6,569 nucleotides of DNA from Phenylobacterium sp. (lineage in GTDB: Bacteria; Pseudomonadota; Alphaproteobacteria; Caulobacterales; Caulobacteraceae): positions 1-6,569 of the forward strand of contig JAQVDF010000121.1 in assembly GCA_028698405.1 (NCBI GenBank), read 5' to 3'. Of the stretch, positions 5,698 to 6,569 are shown in pieces. A model generated the notes under the pieces. The model ran no database searches. It was not told the origin of the DNA and saw only the letters and a program-made list of their open reading frames with translations. The position numbers and the translations under genes are program-made. Position 1 is the first letter of the stretch. The number at the start of each line of letters is the position of its first letter.

Positions 5698-5727
5698 ATG
5701 ACAGCGCCAGGGCCCGCCGCTAGGTTC
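5698..5727 (+). promoter_or_regulatory. Candidate promoter of gapR (ATGACA, 17 bp, TAGGTT)
   Basis: ATGACA (5698-5703) and TAGGTT (5721-5726) are 17 bp apart. Read as the Caulobacter consensus, this is ATGACAG, 14 bp, GCTAGGTTC, within the accepted 10-14 bp spacing and close to TTGaCGS and GCTANAWC. The same octamer GCTAGGTT occurs upstream of the transglycosylase gene. A start near 5733 would give a leader of about 35 nt, which includes the AAGGGG Shine-Dalgarno at 5754-5759. Confidence 0.5.
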
Positions 5728-5767
5728 CGCGCCTTCTTTCCACCACCGATCCCAAGGGGCGCCTGCC

Positions 5768-6034
5768 ATGGCTGATGACAGCTCGAACATCGACGTGCTC
5801 AACTCCACGGCGCAGTCTCAGCTCAAGAGCATCATCGAGCGGATCGAGCGGCTGGAAGCGGAGAAGGCCGAGGTGGCCGAACAGATCAAGGAAGTGATGG
5901 CCGAGGCAAAGGGCAACGGCTTCGACACCAAGATCCTCCGCAAGGTCGTGCGTCTGCGCAAGCAGGACCGGGCCAAGCGGCAGGAGGAAGAGGCGATTCT
6001 CGATCTCTACTTGTCCGCGCTCGGAGAGATTTGA
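5768..6034 (+). CDS. gapR: GapR (DUF2312), nucleoid-associated protein that binds overtwisted DNA
   Basis: This small chromosomal protein is known in Caulobacter to bind AT-rich, positively supercoiled DNA ahead of replication and transcription and to assist type II topoisomerases. The 88 residues match the family length. A short acidic N-terminus leads into a long coiled-coil helix (about 16-50, rich in Glu/Lys with [19 protein letters not shown]). [20 protein letters not shown] (49-68) is the conserved basic DNA-binding segment, and a closing helix ends [11 protein letters not shown]. The ATG at 5768 has AAGGGG 8 nt upstream. The TGA stop overlaps the TTG start of the next gene (TTGA), so the downstream product is probably translationally coupled. 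The gene is divergent from folE. The identity is very secure at family level; the function is taken from the Caulobacter protein. Confidence 0.96.
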   Translation: MADDSSNIDVLNSTAQSQLKSIIERIERLEAEKAEVAEQIKEVMAEAKGNGFDTKILRKVVRLRKQDRAKRQEEEAILDLYLSALGEI

Positions 6035-6345
6035 AGCGCAAGCCGCCGGATAGGAAGGCGCAGGCCAAGCGGGCCGCGCTGAACGCGCTGCGCCGCGCTC
6101 GCCGCAAGGCCGAGCGTGCGGGCGTCAAGCTGTCGGAATGGGAGGGTGAGTTCCTCGGCAGCGTCGAGGATCGCCTGAAGACCTTCGGCCGCGCCTTCGG
6201 CGATCCGGAGAAGGGGGCGCCCGGCGAGGCGCTCTCGGCGCTGCAGCACCTCAAGCTCAAGGAGATCGCCGCCAAGGCGGCCGGCGAGAAGAAACCCCTC
6301 GCTCGTCGCCGCCGTACGCGCGGTAAGCCGAAGGAGGCCGAGTGA
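6031..6345 (+). CDS. Small, strongly basic protein of unknown function, coupled to gapR
   Basis: I recognise no named domain in this 104-aa protein. About 30 residues are Lys/Arg against 14 Asp/Glu, so the net charge is near +16. Residues 1-30 form a basic, Ala-rich, probably helical stretch ([19 protein letters not shown]). A more mixed middle follows, with [22 protein letters not shown] (35-56, apparently folded). The tail is loose ([15 protein letters not shown]) and contains an RGKPK, AT-hook-like element. No signal peptide or membrane segment is seen. The only usable start is TTG at 6031: the protein has no internal Met, and I found no ATG/GTG/TTG in the roughly 150 bp of frame upstream that I read. 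GGAGA (6023-6027) lies close before it. The TTG overlaps the gapR stop. A nucleic-acid or nucleoid role is suggested by charge and neighbour only. Confidence 0.82.
   Translation: MKRKPPDRKAQAKRAALNALRRARRKAERAGVKLSEWEGEFLGSVEDRLKTFGRAFGDPEKGAPGEALSALQHLKLKEIAAKAAGEKKPLARRRRTRGKPKEAE
6331..6337 (+). promoter_or_regulatory. Strong Shine-Dalgarno AAGGAGG of the TPR gene
   Basis: AAGGAGG lies inside the last codons of the basic-protein gene, 9 nt before the ATG at 6347. It is the best ribosome binding site in the window and contrasts with the weak TTG start of the preceding gene. It fixes the start of the truncated TPR gene and suggests that this product is made at a higher level than the basic protein. 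Confidence 0.8.
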
Positions 6346-6346
6346 C

Positions 6347-6569
6347 ATGCCCCTCCCGCCCCAGCTCGAACCCTATCTGAAGTCGGGTTACGGCCGGCTC
6401 GCCGAGCACCAGCTCACCCTGGCGCGGATGCTGTTCGAGCGGGTGCTGGCGGGCGCGCCGGACCATCCGCCGGCGCTGCGCGGACTGGGGATCACCCTGT
6501 TCCGTATGGGCCGTGGCGAGGAGGCGCTGGCGAAGCTGCGACGCGCGGCCGAGCTCGGCCAGCCGCGGG
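6347..6569 (+). CDS. TPR-repeat protein, N-terminal part (3' end outside window)
   Basis: The 74 visible residues begin MPLPPQLEPYLKSGYGRLAE with no signal peptide, so the product is probably cytoplasmic. Two tetratricopeptide-like helical pairs are visible. The first is around 17-40 (GRLAEHQLTLARMLFERVLAGAPDH) and the second around 43-72 (ALRGLGITLFRMGRGEEALA then a second helix). The G, A and P positions follow the TPR pattern, with the typical aspartate-histidine-proline turn between repeats. TPR domains mediate protein-protein contacts. They also occur at the N-terminus of larger enzymes such as sulfotransferases, methyltransferases and glycosyltransferases, so the full product cannot be named. 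The gene begins one base after the TGA of the basic-protein gene (TGA-C-ATG) and has a strong Shine-Dalgarno. It is probably the third gene of the gapR operon. Confidence 0.85.
   Translation, partial: MPLPPQLEPYLKSGYGRLAEHQLTLARMLFERVLAGAPDHPPALRGLGITLFRMGRGEEALAKLRRAAELGQPR

Noticed and set aside
5698..5703. TGTCAT (minus strand) as a PhoB box half-site
   Set aside because: Only one half-site is present, it lies by gapR/folE rather than the phosphate cluster, and it coincides with the better-supported gapR -35.
6007..6348. A minus-strand frame of 113 codons opposite the basic-protein gene
   Set aside because: The plus-strand gene fits the operon, uses the gapR stop overlap and is followed by a strong Shine-Dalgarno for the next gene. 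The minus-strand frame has no such support.

Overview
The window is very GC-rich, gene-dense chromosomal DNA. It most likely comes from an alphaproteobacterium of the Caulobacterales (Caulobacter/Phenylobacterium type). Three things point there: an 88-residue GapR (DUF2312) that closely matches my memory of the Caulobacter protein, a 41-residue zinc-free L36 of the alphaproteobacterial kind, and promoter-like boxes resembling the Caulobacter housekeeping consensus (TTGaCGS / GCTANAWC). The genus is an inference. I see no IS element, phage gene, tRNA, rRNA or CRISPR array, and most of the window is ordinary core genome.

Layout, left to right. (1) The C-terminal half of an MFS exporter (+) enters from the left edge and ends in a 4-bp convergent overlap with a secreted MltB-type lytic transglycosylase gene (-). 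(2) A 168-bp divergent intergenic region carries a near-consensus promoter for rpmJ, a 5'-UTR hairpin, and a -10-like box so close to the transglycosylase ATG that its mRNA may be leaderless. (3) rpmJ (41 codons) is followed 26 bp later by a HAD-family phosphatase gene (+), with a GC hairpin in the gap. The HAD gene also ends in a 4-bp CTAG convergent overlap, this time with a NUDIX hydrolase gene. (4) A minus-strand phosphate cluster is transcribed as PhoU-like DUF47 protein, then Pit phosphate permease, then NUDIX hydrolase. Its junctions are 10 bp and 1 bp. (5) folE (-), GTP cyclohydrolase I, is divergent from (6) a rightward cluster: gapR, a small very basic unknown protein and a TPR protein cut by the window end. 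The basic-protein gene starts at a TTG overlapping the gapR stop, and the TPR gene has a perfect-looking Shine-Dalgarno.

The genes fall into separate jobs: cell-wall turnover, ribosome and phosphatase, phosphate uptake and phosphohydrolase, folate synthesis, and nucleoid/replication. The most promising lead for something undescribed is the gapR-coupled basic protein with a lysine/arginine-rich tail, plus the TPR gene behind it. The other noteworthy signals concern gene boundaries: convergent stops that share CTAG, a probable leaderless gene, and a CcrM-type GANTC site inside the rpmJ -35 box.
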